Shown: piece by piece, positions 42,663 through 51,015 of the stretch
Layout: every line of letters starts with the position of its first letter
Numbering within the stretch: the stretch's first letter is position 1
Source: Bradyrhizobium algeriense
GTDB lineage: Bacteria; Pseudomonadota; Alphaproteobacteria; Rhizobiales; Xanthobacteraceae
DNA length: 64,000 nucleotides
Direction of reading: 5' to 3'
Assembly (NCBI RefSeq): GCF_036924595.1
Contig: NZ_JAZHRV010000001.1
Location: forward strand, 558,001 to 622,000
Translations under genes and position numbers: made by a program
Notes under the pieces: model-generated
Told to the model about the DNA's origin: nothing
What the model saw: the letters and a program-made list of their open reading frames with translations, nothing else
The model's database searches: none

Positions 42663-43817
42663 ATGGCGACGAATTTGATCTCTCTAGTGATGCAATGCCT
42701 CACGCCGGACATGATAGCGAAGCTCGCTTCTGCTCTGGACCTTGATCGCAATGTTGCGCAAAAAGCCATCGCGGGTGCGATTCCTGCGCTTCTTGCAAGC
42801 TTCGCTGACGTTGCCTCCACGCCCAATGGGGCACGCCAGCTCACCAACACGCTGACACAGCAATCCGGGTCGCTTGAGAGCCTCAAGAATCTCATCGGCG
42901 GTTCCGGCCAGAACTCGCTGGCGGAAACGGGGTCGAACATGCTTTCGGGCCTGTTCGGTGGCGGAACGCTGGACACAATGGCGCAGACGATAGGCAAGTT
43001 CGCGGGGATCGGCGAGGGTACCAGCAAGTCGATGCTCAGCATGCTTGGCCCTGTGGTCCTTGGTGCGTTGGCTCAGCAGCAACGCAGCACGGGTCTCGAC
43101 GCAAGCGGGCTGGTGTCTCTTCTCACTTCACAGAAGGATCAGATCGCCGCGGCAATACCGTCGGGTCTCGCCGGTCAGTTGAGTGCCGAGGGTCTCATCG
43201 ACAGAGCGACTGGAGGCTTGCGCAGCGGCGCGGAGGCGGCCAGCGCGGCTGGCGGCCGAATTGCAGAGGCTTCTGAGCGGACCGTTTACCAGGCTGGTCA
43301 GGCGGCCTCTACGGCGGCCCGTTCAACCGCGGTTTCACAATGGCCGTACTGGCTGGTCGCTGCGGCGGTATTGGGTGGTCTCGTCTGGTTCGCCTTTGGT
43401 CGTTCAGGGGAGGACACGGTCGCTCAGGTGTCGCCTTCCACCACGACGCGGAACGCGACCGGAACCGTGGGCCTGGCGCCGACGGATTTGACGGTCGGAG
43501 GGATGAATTTGGCGAACCAGATCAACTCGTCGGTTGGTTCCATCAGGACCGTGCTTCCTGGTATCACCGATGCCGCTTCAGCCGAGGCTGCCCTGCCCAA
43601 ACTAAAGGAAGCAACGGCTCAATTGAATGAGGTGCGCTCCCGCGCAACGCAGCTCTCTCCGGAAGGAAGGAGCACCCTCGTAAAGCTGATTGTGGTCGCG
43701 ACACCCACGATCAACCAGATGTGTGACAAGGTGCTGGCGACGCCCGGCGCCGGCGATGTTGCGAAGCCGGCGATTGAAGAGCTTCGCGGCAAGCTCGACG
43801 CGCTCGCACGCTCCTGA
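42663..43817 (+). CDS. DUF937 protein with a membrane segment
   Basis: This 384-residue protein has a DUF937 region (about 1-170: helical, with DLDRNVAQKAIAGAIPALLASF and LGPVVLGALAQQQ), an Ala-rich linker (about 185-222), one membrane helix (about 227-245) and an outward C-terminal domain of about 135 helical residues. GGGAGG precedes the ATG at 42663. DUF937 proteins are widespread with no established role. It is monocistronic, and its neighbours are on different strands or of different function. Confidence 0.82.
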   Translation: MATNLISLVMQCLTPDMIAKLASALDLDRNVAQKAIAGAIPALLASFADVASTPNGARQLTNTLTQQSGSLESLKNLIGGSGQNSLAETGSNMLSGLFGGGTLDTMAQTIGKFAGIGEGTSKSMLSMLGPVVLGALAQQQRSTGLDASGLVSLLTSQKDQIAAAIPSGLAGQLSAEGLIDRATGGLRSGAEAASAAGGRIAEASERTVYQAGQAASTAARSTAVSQWPYWLVAAAVLGGLVWFAFGRSGEDTVAQVSPSTTTRNATGTVGLAPTDLTVGGMNLANQINSSVGSIRTVLPGITDAASAEAALPKLKEATAQLNEVRSRATQLSPEGRSTLVKLIVVATPTINQMCDKVLATPGAGDVAKPAIEELRGKLDALARS

Positions 43818-44045
43818 ATGTCAGAACGTCGTGCCGTCCGGCCTGTGGGGCCGCGCGTGATGGCCTGAAAACAAAATTCGCGAACAGCAAACCGGCTGAA
43901 ATGAAAGGCATCGCCTCCGATCGGGGAGGCGATCGCATCCGTATTAACGGGCGTGGGCGCCGCGCAAATGGCGGTCAAGGCGCGGGCGGTCAAAGCGTGC
44001 TCATCAGTCAATCTAACCGACCATTTCTTGGTGCTTGCGAATTAG

Positions 44046-44061
44046 ATAAGTGTGTGCTTAT
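44046..44061. promoter_or_regulatory. Palindrome in front of arsR (candidate operator)
   Basis: ATAAG-TGTGTG-CTTAT is a perfect 5-base inverted repeat, ending 8 bases before the ATG of the ArsR-type gene. Short AT-rich palindromes overlapping the promoter or start are usual for ArsR autorepression. Confidence 0.5.
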
Positions 44062-44069
44062 GTGTTGGC

Positions 44070-44384
44070 ATGATCCAGAACGACATCTTCAAGGCTCTGG
44101 CCGATCCGACCCGCTGCGCAATCTTCGAGAAACTGGCGAATGGCAGCATGAACGCCAGTGCCTTGCGGGAGGGTATGACGATCAGCCAACCAGCCATGTC
44201 CCAACACCTCTCGGTTCTGCGCAACGCAAGGCTGGTGCGGGAACAACGGCAGGGCCGTTTCGTGAACTACGAGGTCGATCCAGACGGCTTGGCGCTCATA
44301 GCCGGATGGCTGGCGAAGTATCGCTCCTACTGGCCCGCGCGCATCGACGCTTTGAAAGCCTTGCTGAAGGATATGGACCAATGA
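44070..44384 (+). CDS. ArsR-family regulator
   Basis: This 104-residue winged-helix protein (FKALADPTRCAIFEKL; MTISQPAMSQHLSVLRNARLVREQRQGRFVNYEV) has no metal-binding Cys cluster. It belongs to the non-metal ArsR group commonly paired with SRPBCC proteins. The ATG at 44070 is preferred over an upstream GTG that lies inside the palindrome. Its stop overlaps the start of the SRPBCC gene (ATGA), so the two are co-translated. Confidence 0.9.
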   Translation: MIQNDIFKALADPTRCAIFEKLANGSMNASALREGMTISQPAMSQHLSVLRNARLVREQRQGRFVNYEVDPDGLALIAGWLAKYRSYWPARIDALKALLKDMDQ

Positions 44385-44740
44385 ACGACATGGAGGCCGA
44401 GGGGCAGACGAAAGACCTGGTGCTCGAATACGAACTCGACGCGCCACCTGAAAAAGTCTGGCGGGCGATTAGCATTCCCGCGTTTCGTGAGAAATGGCTA
44501 CCGAAAGGAGAACTGGCTGATACTGAACCAGTCTCTTCGGCGCCGGGTGAGGAAATTTGCTACATAATGCGGGACGACGAACCGCCCTTTCTCGAAAGCG
44601 TGGTGACGTTTCAGGTCACGCCTAATGCCGTGGGCGGCACCAGACTGAAAATCATTCACGGGCTGGCAGACGCACGACTGGAGCGTCATCTGCCAAGGGC
44701 GGCGAACAACAATTGGACCTGCCTCATGCTCGCCGCCTGA
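44381..44740 (+). CDS. SRPBCC (AHSA1-like) protein
   Basis: This 119-residue protein of the START/Bet v1-like fold has [27 protein letters not shown] at the start and a [11 protein letters not shown] strand near the end. It is somewhat short for AHSA1-type proteins, and the C-terminal helix may be abbreviated ([11 protein letters not shown]). The pairing with ArsR is common, and the SRPBCC partner is thought to bind a hydrophobic ligand. It lies 47 nt before clpP. Confidence 0.82.
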   Translation: MNDMEAEGQTKDLVLEYELDAPPEKVWRAISIPAFREKWLPKGELADTEPVSSAPGEEICYIMRDDEPPFLESVVTFQVTPNAVGGTRLKIIHGLADARLERHLPRAANNNWTCLMLAA

Positions 44741-44787
44741 CGCCTCCGCCCCGCCAAAGACATTTCTGGAAGAAAAGGAATTCGCCG

Positions 44788-45411
44788 ATGCGCGAAGCGA
44801 TGCAGCTCGTCCCTATGGTCATCGAACAATCCAGCCGTGGCGAACGCTCTTTCGATATCTATTCCCGCCTGCTTCGCGAGAGGATCATCTTCCTGAACGG
44901 CGAGGTGAACGACACTGTGTCTGCTCTCGTCTGCGCGCAGTTGTTGTTCCTGGAGGCCGAAAATCCCAAGAAGCCGATCCAACTGTATATCAACTCGCCC
45001 GGTGGTGTCGTTACCAGTGGCCTCGCGATGTACGATACTATGCAATATGTCCGCGCGCCGGTTCATACGCTCTGCATGGGGACGGCCCGCTCAATGGGGT
45101 CGTTTCTGTTGATGGCAGGCGAACCTGGCGAGCGTGCCGCCTTGCCCAACGCCAGCATTCTTGTCCACCAACCGTCGGGCGGTTTCCAGGGGCAGGCGTC
45201 GGACATGCTCATCCATGCCGAAGAAATCCTGCGAACCAAGCAGCGCATGACGCGGCTCTACGCCGAGCATTGCGGACGGACCTATGAGGAGTTCGAGCGT
45301 GCGATGGACCGCGACCGTTTCATGACGGCGGAAGAAGCTTTGGAATGGGGTCTGATCGATCGGCTTCTCACGGAGCGGGAGGCCAGCCCGGAGCGCGAGG
45401 TCGGCGTATGA
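44788..45411 (+). CDS. Accessory ClpP-family serine protease
   Basis: This 207-residue protein has the ClpP fold with the catalytic triad in place: Ser102 in [14 protein letters not shown], His127 in [15 protein letters not shown], and Asp176 in [18 protein letters not shown]. The N-terminal axial-loop region [23 protein letters not shown] is present. No clpX or trigger factor gene is adjacent, so this is a paralogue and not the housekeeping clpP. It sits in an operon with arsR and an SRPBCC gene, implying induction under a condition sensed by ArsR. The ATG at 44788 follows AAAAGGAA. Confidence 0.92.
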   Translation: MREAMQLVPMVIEQSSRGERSFDIYSRLLRERIIFLNGEVNDTVSALVCAQLLFLEAENPKKPIQLYINSPGGVVTSGLAMYDTMQYVRAPVHTLCMGTARSMGSFLLMAGEPGERAALPNASILVHQPSGGFQGQASDMLIHAEEILRTKQRMTRLYAEHCGRTYEEFERAMDRDRFMTAEEALEWGLIDRLLTEREASPEREVGV

Positions 45412-45463
45412 GTCCCCGGTTGTGCCGCTGGTCCAACAACGCAACCGACTTCCGCCACGCGTC

Positions 45464-45564
45464 TAGAGCCTCTTCCGTTCCGATTGAATCGGAACGGGGC
45501 TCTAGATTCTTGTTTTGACGCGTTTTCTTGACGCGAACCGGTTTCCACTTCGCTGGAAAACGCT
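45464..45564. repeat. Dispersed repeat, family D (full copy)
   Basis: The head hairpin AGAGCC...CCGTTCCGATTGAATCGGAACGG...GGCTCT is followed by the conserved TTCTTGTTTTGACGCG and CCACTTCGCTGGAAAACGCT tail seen at 41643-41737. It lies between convergent clpP and ctrA. Confidence 0.85.
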
Positions 45565-45618
45565 ACGGGACTTCGAAGCCGCGATCATCCCGACACGCCG
45601 CAGAGCCAACTGCCCAAA

Positions 45619-45646
45619 CAAAAACCCCGCCGTTTGCGGCGGGGTT
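45619..45646 (-). terminator. Rho-independent terminator of ctrA
   Basis: AACCCCGCCG/CGGCGGGGTT arms of 10 with a 4-base loop; on the minus strand a run TTTTTGTTTG follows. It lies 44 bases after the ctrA stop codon. Confidence 0.85.
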
Positions 45647-45689
45647 CTGTCGGGAGGAGTGAGCCGTGCGGCTCGCCCTAAACCCCTGG

Positions 45690-46391
45690 TCAGGCGGGGA
45701 TGCGCTCGTCCGCCTCGTGTGGCTCGCGCAGCACGTAGCCGCGGCCCCACACGGTTTCGATGAAGTTGCGGCCTTCGGAGGCGTTCGCCAGCTTTTTGCG
45801 CAGCTTGCAGATGAAGACGTCGATGATCTTCAGCTCGGGCTCGTCCATGCCGCCATAGAGGTGGTTAAGGAACATTTCCTTGGTTAGGGTGGTTCCCTTG
45901 CGGAGCGAGAGCAGCTCCAGCATCTGGTATTCCTTGCCCGTCAGGTGCACGCGCTGGCCGCCGACTTCGACTGTCTTGGTGTCGAGATTGACGACGAGAT
46001 CGCCGGTCTGGATGACCGACTGGGCGTGGCCCTTGGAACGGCGCACGATCGCATGGATGCGGGCAACCAGTTCGTCCTTGTGGAAGGGCTTGGTCATGTA
46101 GTCATCGGCGCCGACGCCGAGGCCCTTGACCTTATCCTCGATGCCGGCGAGGCCGGAGAGGATCAGAATGGGGGTCTTGATCTTCGAAACCCGGAGCTGC
46201 TTGAGCACGTCGTAGCCGGACATGTCGGGCAGGTTGAGGTCGAGAAGGATAATGTCGTAGTCATAGAGCTTACCGAGGTCGACGCCTTCTTCCCCGAGGT
46301 CCGTCGTATAGACGTTGAAACTCTCGGATTTGAGCATCAACTCGATCGACTGCGCGACAGCGCTGTCATCTTCAATCAGCAAAACGCGCAT
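45690..46391 (-). CDS. ctrA: Cell-cycle response regulator CtrA
   Basis: This 233-residue OmpR-type regulator has a receiver with MRVLLIEDD and phospho-Asp D51 ([13 protein letters not shown]), and the winged-helix DNA-binding domain (about 125-225) with [36 protein letters not shown] and [12 protein letters not shown], which are hallmark CtrA text. The C-terminus ends in Ala (IPA), resembling the hydrophobic degradation tag of CtrA. It is phosphorylated through ChpT, also in this window, and controls cell-cycle and flagellar genes through TTAA-N7-TTAA boxes. It is divergent to fliI. Confidence 0.97.
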   Translation of the reverse strand: MRVLLIEDDSAVAQSIELMLKSESFNVYTTDLGEEGVDLGKLYDYDIILLDLNLPDMSGYDVLKQLRVSKIKTPILILSGLAGIEDKVKGLGVGADDYMTKPFHKDELVARIHAIVRRSKGHAQSVIQTGDLVVNLDTKTVEVGGQRVHLTGKEYQMLELLSLRKGTTLTKEMFLNHLYGGMDEPELKIIDVFICKLRKKLANASEGRNFIETVWGRGYVLREPHEADERIPA

Positions 46392-46758
46392 GCCAGTCCC
46401 CTTTAGTCCGCCGCTCCGGGCGTCAGGTCGGCCGCACTTGCGGCACTCAAAACGCCTTTAACAACTGATTCGGATCCTGACAGACACATGGTTAACAAAT
46501 CCTGATTCCGGTTCGCAAGCTCTTTAAGTGCAATTTTTAGCGAATCGCCCTAAGATATTGCTGGGAAGCAGCTTTTCTCTACCGTGTCCACTCAAGCTCC
46601 AGATTAAGAGACGGACCTAACCGACTCCCGCGTTTAGCCCTTCTTCTGAGGGGCGAGCGCGCTCAGTCACCAAAAGACAGTGACGCAATGATTAATGATG
46701 CGGGTAAACACGAGGTTAAGCGGCCCCCGCTAAAACGCGGAAACTTAAGGTTTTCGCA
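46392..46758. promoter_or_regulatory. ctrA-fliI divergent control region
   Basis: On the ctrA side it contains the half-site TTAACCAT (minus strand, 46488-46495, ATGGTTAA on plus) and three GANTC sites for CcrM-type methylation (46467, 46504, 46542). On the fliI side it is AT-richer with TTAATGATG and GGTTAAG but no full CtrA box. These features match autoregulated, methylation-sensitive ctrA promoters known in other alphaproteobacteria. Three GANTC in 367 bases is only about twice chance. Confidence 0.5.
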
Positions 46759-48084
46759 ATGAAGGCGCTCGCGGAGCAGATCGGCGATATCGACGGCGTC
46801 AATATATATGGCCGTGTTGTGGGCGTGCGCGGACTGATGGTCGAGATCGCGGGGCCCATTCATGCGATGTCGGTCGGTGCGAGGATCGTCATCGATACCG
46901 GCGGGGGCCGCTTCATCCCGGCCGAGGTGATCGGCTTTTCCGGCAGCAATGCGGTCGTGATGCCATTCGGCGGGCTCGACGGTGTCAGGCGTGGTTGCCG
47001 CGCGGTCATTGCCACCGCGGCCAGCCAGGTGCGGCCGTCACCGGCCTGGCTCGGCCGCGTCATCAACGCCATGGGTGAACCGATCGACGGCAAGGGGCCG
47101 CTGGTGCAGGGGCCGTCGCCGATGCCCTACCGCAATTCGCCGCCGCCGGCGCATTCGCGCAAACGCGTGGGCGCGCCCCTAGATCTGGGCGTCCGTGCGC
47201 TCAATACATTCCTGACTTGCTGCCGCGGCCAGCGGCTCGGCATCTTCGCCGGTTCCGGCGTCGGCAAATCGGTGCTGCTGTCGATGCTGGCCCGCAATGT
47301 CGATGCCGACATTACGGTTATCGGCCTGATCGGCGAACGCGGCCGCGAGGTGCAGGAATTTCTGCAGGAGGATCTCGGCGACGAGGGTCTTGCGCGCTCG
47401 GTCGTGGTGGTGGCGACATCGGATGAGCCCGCCTTGATGCGGCGGCAGGCGGCTTATCTGACGCTGGCGATTGCGGAGTATTTCCGCGATGAGGACAAGG
47501 ACGTGCTGTGCCTGATGGACTCGGTCACGCGCTTTGCGATGGCGCAACGCGAGATCGGGTTGTCGGCCGGCGAGCCGCCGACGGCCAAGGGCTATACGCC
47601 GACCGTGTTCACCGAATTGCCGAAACTTCTGGAGCGGGCAGGGCCGGGCACCGGCGTTGGCACCATCACCGGCATTTTTACCGTGCTGGTCGACGGCGAC
47701 GATCATAACGAGCCGATTGCGGACGCGGTCCGCGGCATTCTGGACGGCCACGTCGTGATGCAACGCTCGATTGCGGAACGTGGGCGGTTTCCCGCGATCA
47801 ATATCCTCAAATCGGTCTCCCGCACCATGCCGAGATCGGCCAACCCGGACTATCTGTCCGTGATCATGCGGGGCCGCCAGGTGATGGCGACCTACGCCGA
47901 CATGGAGGAACTGATCCGGCTCGGCGCCTATCGGGCGGGTTCAAGCCCCGAAGTCGACGAGGCGATCCGCCTGCACGAGCCGCTGGAAGCCTTCCTGCGC
48001 CAGGCCAAGGACGAAAAATCGAGCCTCGATGACGGCTATCGCCAGTTGGCGCAAATCCTCGCCAATTTGGAAACGGAACGCTAA
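46759..48084 (+). CDS. fliI: Flagellum-specific ATPase FliI
   Basis: This 441-residue hexameric ATPase of the flagellar type III export system has Walker [14 protein letters not shown] (K170), the [10 protein letters not shown] motif, Walker [21 protein letters not shown] and the [14 protein letters not shown] segment [18 protein letters not shown]. It acts at the cytoplasmic face of the export gate (FlhA), delivering substrates. The neighbours fliJ and flhA support the flagellar assignment over an injectisome. The start at 46759 lies after TTAAGGTTTT. Confidence 0.95.
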   Translation: MKALAEQIGDIDGVNIYGRVVGVRGLMVEIAGPIHAMSVGARIVIDTGGGRFIPAEVIGFSGSNAVVMPFGGLDGVRRGCRAVIATAASQVRPSPAWLGRVINAMGEPIDGKGPLVQGPSPMPYRNSPPPAHSRKRVGAPLDLGVRALNTFLTCCRGQRLGIFAGSGVGKSVLLSMLARNVDADITVIGLIGERGREVQEFLQEDLGDEGLARSVVVVATSDEPALMRRQAAYLTLAIAEYFRDEDKDVLCLMDSVTRFAMAQREIGLSAGEPPTAKGYTPTVFTELPKLLERAGPGTGVGTITGIFTVLVDGDDHNEPIADAVRGILDGHVVMQRSIAERGRFPAINILKSVSRTMPRSANPDYLSVIMRGRQVMATYADMEELIRLGAYRAGSSPEVDEAIRLHEPLEAFLRQAKDEKSSLDDGYRQLAQILANLETER

Positions 48085-48193
48085 CTTTGTCAGGCCATCA
48101 TCTCCGGCACATGATTAATGAGGCCGGTGGGGCCCCCCGGGGGAGCCGGCTCCGTCCCGCGTTCAGATTGGGACTTCTGGGGAGTATGAGTCG

Positions 48194-48610
48194 ATGAAGT
48201 CACGCGAAACGCTGATCCGCCTGAAGAAATTTCAGGTCGACGAGAAGCGCCGAAGGGTTACCCAGATCGAAGGCATGATCGCCGACTTCCAGCGCATGTC
48301 GGTCGATCTCGAGCGCGAAATCCAGACCGAGCAGGAGCGGGCCGGGATCAACGATCCCTCCCATTTCGCCTACCCAACCTACGCCAAGGCCGCGATCCAG
48401 CGCCGGGAGAACCTGACCCGTTCCGCCGACGAACTGCGCCTCCAGCTCGAGGACGCCAAGAGCCTGCTCAGCGAAGCGTTCGAGGAGCTGAAGAAGGTGG
48501 AACTGCTCGACGAGCGCGACCAGGCGCGCGAGCGCGCCGAGGAGAGCGCCCGGGAGCAGGCCGACATGGACTCCATCGGCCTGATGCGCGCCCGGCTTGG
48601 CGTCGCCTGA
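48194..48610 (+). CDS. fliJ: Flagellar export chaperone/stalk protein FliJ
   Basis: This is a 138-residue, highly charged helical hairpin protein (MKSRETLIRLKKFQVDEKRRRVTQIE; then EQERAGINDPSHFAYPTYAKAAIQRRENL; then long E/R/K-rich helix). FliJ inserts into the FliI hexamer and recycles chaperones. It follows fliI by about 110 nt and is closed by a terminator. The YP...RRENL middle block is typical of rhizobial FliJ and recurs in a small paralogue at 53838. Confidence 0.9.
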   Translation: MKSRETLIRLKKFQVDEKRRRVTQIEGMIADFQRMSVDLEREIQTEQERAGINDPSHFAYPTYAKAAIQRRENLTRSADELRLQLEDAKSLLSEAFEELKKVELLDERDQARERAEESAREQADMDSIGLMRARLGVA

Positions 48611-48645
48611 CGCCTCTCACCCTCATCGGTTGCACGATCAAAAAC

Positions 48646-48670
48646 CCCGGGCGGCAAGGCCCGGGTTTTT
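48646..48670 (+). terminator. Rho-independent terminator after fliJ
   Basis: CCCGGGC/GCCCGGG arms, loop GGCAAG, then TTTTT. It is 36 bases after the fliJ stop codon. Confidence 0.85.
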
Positions 48671-48792
48671 CTGTTCCAGAATCCCCGAAACCGGCGACTT
48701 GGTGGCCCCCTTATCGCAGGGTATGCTACGAAACTTCTCGATTGCTCCGGCGTAAGACGCGATGGAGAAAATCGCGATTTGGGGGACGCTGA

Positions 48793-49338
48793 ATGCTGAC
48801 GCCAGCGGAGCTGGTCTGGCTGATTGCCGCGGTTGCGAAGGGGGATGAGGCTGCTTTTGAGCGCCTTTACGCCGCCACGCGCGCGAAACTCTTCGGCGTC
48901 GTGCTCCGTATCTTGCGCCGTCAGGACCTCGCGGAGGAGGTCATTCAGGAGGCTTACGTCAAGATCTGGAAAAGCGCCGGACAGTTCAACCCGGCGCTTG
49001 CTTCGCCGATTACCTGGATGGCGTCGATCGCGCGCAACCGCGCGATCGACGTGGTGCGCAAGAAGAGCGAAATCTCGATCGAGGAGGAGCCGACCGCGAT
49101 GGAAGTCGCGGCCGATTCGCCCGACCCGCTGGCGCGGCGCGAGATGACGGAAGAGTTGAAGCGGTTGCTGGAATGCGTCGGCCGTCTCGAGCCGGATCGG
49201 CAGAAGCTGGTGCTCTTGGCCTATTACAACGGCTGGAGCCGCGAGCAGCTCGCCGCCAAGTTCGAGACGCCGGTGAATACGGTGAAGACGTGGCTGCGCC
49301 GCAGCATGATGGACATAAGGGAGTGTCTCGGGCTTTGA
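48793..49338 (+). CDS. ECF sigma factor (RpoE-like sigma-70)
   Basis: This is a 181-residue ECF sigma with region 2 (about 16-85: DEAAFERLYAATRAKLFGVVLRIL...EEVIQEAYVKIWKSAGQF) and region 4 (about 120-178: LLECVGRLEPDRQKLVLLAYYNGWSREQLAAKFETPVNTVKTWLRRSM). It is co-transcribed with an RskA-like anti-sigma gene 17 nt downstream. This pairing corresponds to SigK-type ECF groups responding to redox or envelope stress. Its promoters in the window are not identified. Confidence 0.93.
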   Translation: MLTPAELVWLIAAVAKGDEAAFERLYAATRAKLFGVVLRILRRQDLAEEVIQEAYVKIWKSAGQFNPALASPITWMASIARNRAIDVVRKKSEISIEEEPTAMEVAADSPDPLARREMTEELKRLLECVGRLEPDRQKLVLLAYYNGWSREQLAAKFETPVNTVKTWLRRSMMDIRECLGL

Positions 49339-49355
49339 TGCCCGGATCTTGAACG

Positions 49356-50258
49356 ATGGCCCATAGCGAAGACCATATCGCGCTCGCCGCGGAATATGCG
49401 CTCGGCACCCTCGATGCCGATGAGCGCGCGCAGGTCGAGACCATGATGGCCGTCGACGCCGAATACACCGCGCTGGTCCATGCCTGGGAATACCGGCTCG
49501 GCGTCTTGAACCAGATGGTCGGCTCGGTCGAGCCGCGGCCGATCGTGTGGGAGAACATCAAGGCTGCGATCGGACAGTCCACCGAACAGCAGGCGACGCT
49601 GGTGCTGCCCGAGGCGTCGCCGCCTCCGGAGCCTGCACCACCACCTGCCGAGGAGCCTGTGGTCGCCGCGGCGCCTCCCGTCGCCGTCGACCATGTGAGC
49701 GACAATTCGAACGTCATCCAGCTGGCGGGCCGGGTCCGGCGCTTGCGCAGCGTCGCGTCGATGGCCACCGCGCTTGCCGCAGCCCTGGTCGCGATGCTGG
49801 CGGTGCAGGTCTATCGGCCGGAATTGCTGCCGGAAGCGCTGCGGCCGAAGCCGCGCATCCAGACGGTCGAGGTCAAGACGCCGGCGCCATCGCCTGTGCC
49901 CTCGGCGCAATATGTTGCGCTATTGCAGCGTGACGGCGGCTCGCCCGCCTTCATCCTGACGGTCGACGCCGCGACCAAAAATTTCACCGTCCGCAAAGTC
50001 GGCGCCGATGCCGAGCCCGGCAAGAGTTTTGAGCTCTGGCTGATCTCCGACAAGCTGCCGCAGCCGCGCTCGCTCGGCGTGATCGGCGGCAGCGATTTCA
50101 CCGCGCGTCCGGTGCTCGCCGACTACGACGCCGGTACGATCAATGCAGCGACCTACGCGGTGACCGTGGAGCCGGCCGGCGGATCTCCGACCGGCCAGCC
50201 GACCTCGGCGCCGATCTATGTCGGCAAACTGATCGAGACGGTGCCGGCTACTCGCTAG
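49356..50258 (+). CDS. RskA-family anti-sigma factor
   Basis: This 300-residue membrane-bound anti-sigma has a cytoplasmic N-terminal helical domain (EDHIALAAEYALGTLDADERAQVETM), a Pro/Ala/Val linker (about 85-115), one membrane segment (about 134-152) and a periplasmic RskA domain (about 165-300: YVALLQRDGGSPAFILTVDA; GKSFELWLISDKLPQPRSLGVI; YAVTVEPAGGSPTGQPTSAPIYVGKL). No HxxxCxxC zinc motif is present, as expected for RskA. It holds the ECF sigma inactive until released by proteolysis. Confidence 0.92.
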   Translation: MAHSEDHIALAAEYALGTLDADERAQVETMMAVDAEYTALVHAWEYRLGVLNQMVGSVEPRPIVWENIKAAIGQSTEQQATLVLPEASPPPEPAPPPAEEPVVAAAPPVAVDHVSDNSNVIQLAGRVRRLRSVASMATALAAALVAMLAVQVYRPELLPEALRPKPRIQTVEVKTPAPSPVPSAQYVALLQRDGGSPAFILTVDAATKNFTVRKVGADAEPGKSFELWLISDKLPQPRSLGVIGGSDFTARPVLADYDAGTINAATYAVTVEPAGGSPTGQPTSAPIYVGKLIETVPATR

Positions 50259-50361
50259 CCGCTCCTCATGTGAGGAGGCGCGAAAGCCCGTAGATCCTAT
50301 GGGGTGGCAGGTGGTCAGGGGGTAAGCTGAGTTTGCGACCACCCGACAGCCCCGACAAAAA

Positions 50362-50390
50362 GAAAACGCCCGTGGGGAGCGGGCGTTTTC
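50362..50390 (+). terminator. Terminator after the anti-sigma gene
   Basis: Perfect 11-base arms GAAAACGCCCG/CGGGCGTTTTC around a seven-base loop. The T-run in the arm serves both directions, but the nearest upstream gene is the plus-strand anti-sigma gene. Confidence 0.8.
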
Positions 50391-50478
50391 GTAGTCAACT
50401 TGGGGGTAGTTGGGGTCTTAATTATCCACGTGGCCTTTGGGGGCTGTAAAGAGCCGCGTGAATTCCGTGAATTCTCCT

Positions 50479-50685
50479 TTAGCGTACGACAGAGTTGCCT
50501 GAACTCGTAATCACAACCGGCTTACCGGCCTTCATGACGCGCGTGCTCGCGGTCTGGGTCAGACCTTCATCCGAGGTTGTGCGCGCGGAGATGCTGAAAC
50601 CGGCGACCACGACACCCGCAACCAGAGCCACGACCACGATCTTGAGATGGGTCGTGCGATCTGCGCTGTAGATCGAGTGGTTCAT
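50479..50685 (-). CDS. Small membrane-anchored hypothetical protein (68 aa)
   Basis: The ATG at 50685 is preceded by GCAGGAG. The 68-residue product has a short polar start (MNHSIYSADRTTHLK), a single hydrophobic segment (about 16-33, IVVVALVAGVVVAGFSI) and a Ser/Thr-rich tail. Similar small anchored proteins of this design are frequent in Bradyrhizobium, with unknown function. If the segment is a signal peptide, the mature product would be only about 30 residues. Confidence 0.65.
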   Translation of the reverse strand: MNHSIYSADRTTHLKIVVVALVAGVVVAGFSISARTTSDEGLTQTASTRVMKAGKPVVITSSGNSVVR

Positions 50686-50715
50686 GGAAGTCTCCTGCCG
50701 CCTTCCGTCCTGCAA

Positions 50716-51015
50716 ATTCGTCGATGCCGTTCACAGGGCGGTTCAACGTCTCGCGTCAGGAAACGTAGGAATCCGCAGATTAGTTCCCAAGTGGCGATCA
50801 CAAGGCGGTGAAAAGACTTGAACGGCCGCGATCAAAGGGTCGCTCCGCGAGGGCAAAAATAGAAGATTTCCTAAATGTTACAATGGTTTAAAATGCCACC
50901 CGCGACGCTAGCGGCAAATGCCTGCCGATTGGTGCGATGTTAACAAATTGTTTGCATGTGACGAAAAGGCTTCGCCTTTTTCGCCGCTGATTTGCGCCGC
51001 GCGCAGGCTTCCGGC
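50716..51015. other. Gene-free stretch before flhA 3' end
   Basis: AT-rich parts at 50860-50960 could hold the promoter of the small gene on the minus strand. GAAAAGGC-TTCGCCTTTTTC at 50963-50984 is a hairpin with a T-run on the plus strand and may act as terminator for flhA from the other side only weakly. Nothing else is seen. Confidence 0.35.

Noticed and set aside
43901..44380. 160-codon extension in front of the SRPBCC gene
   Set aside because: It overlaps arsR in a different frame and has no protein-like features.
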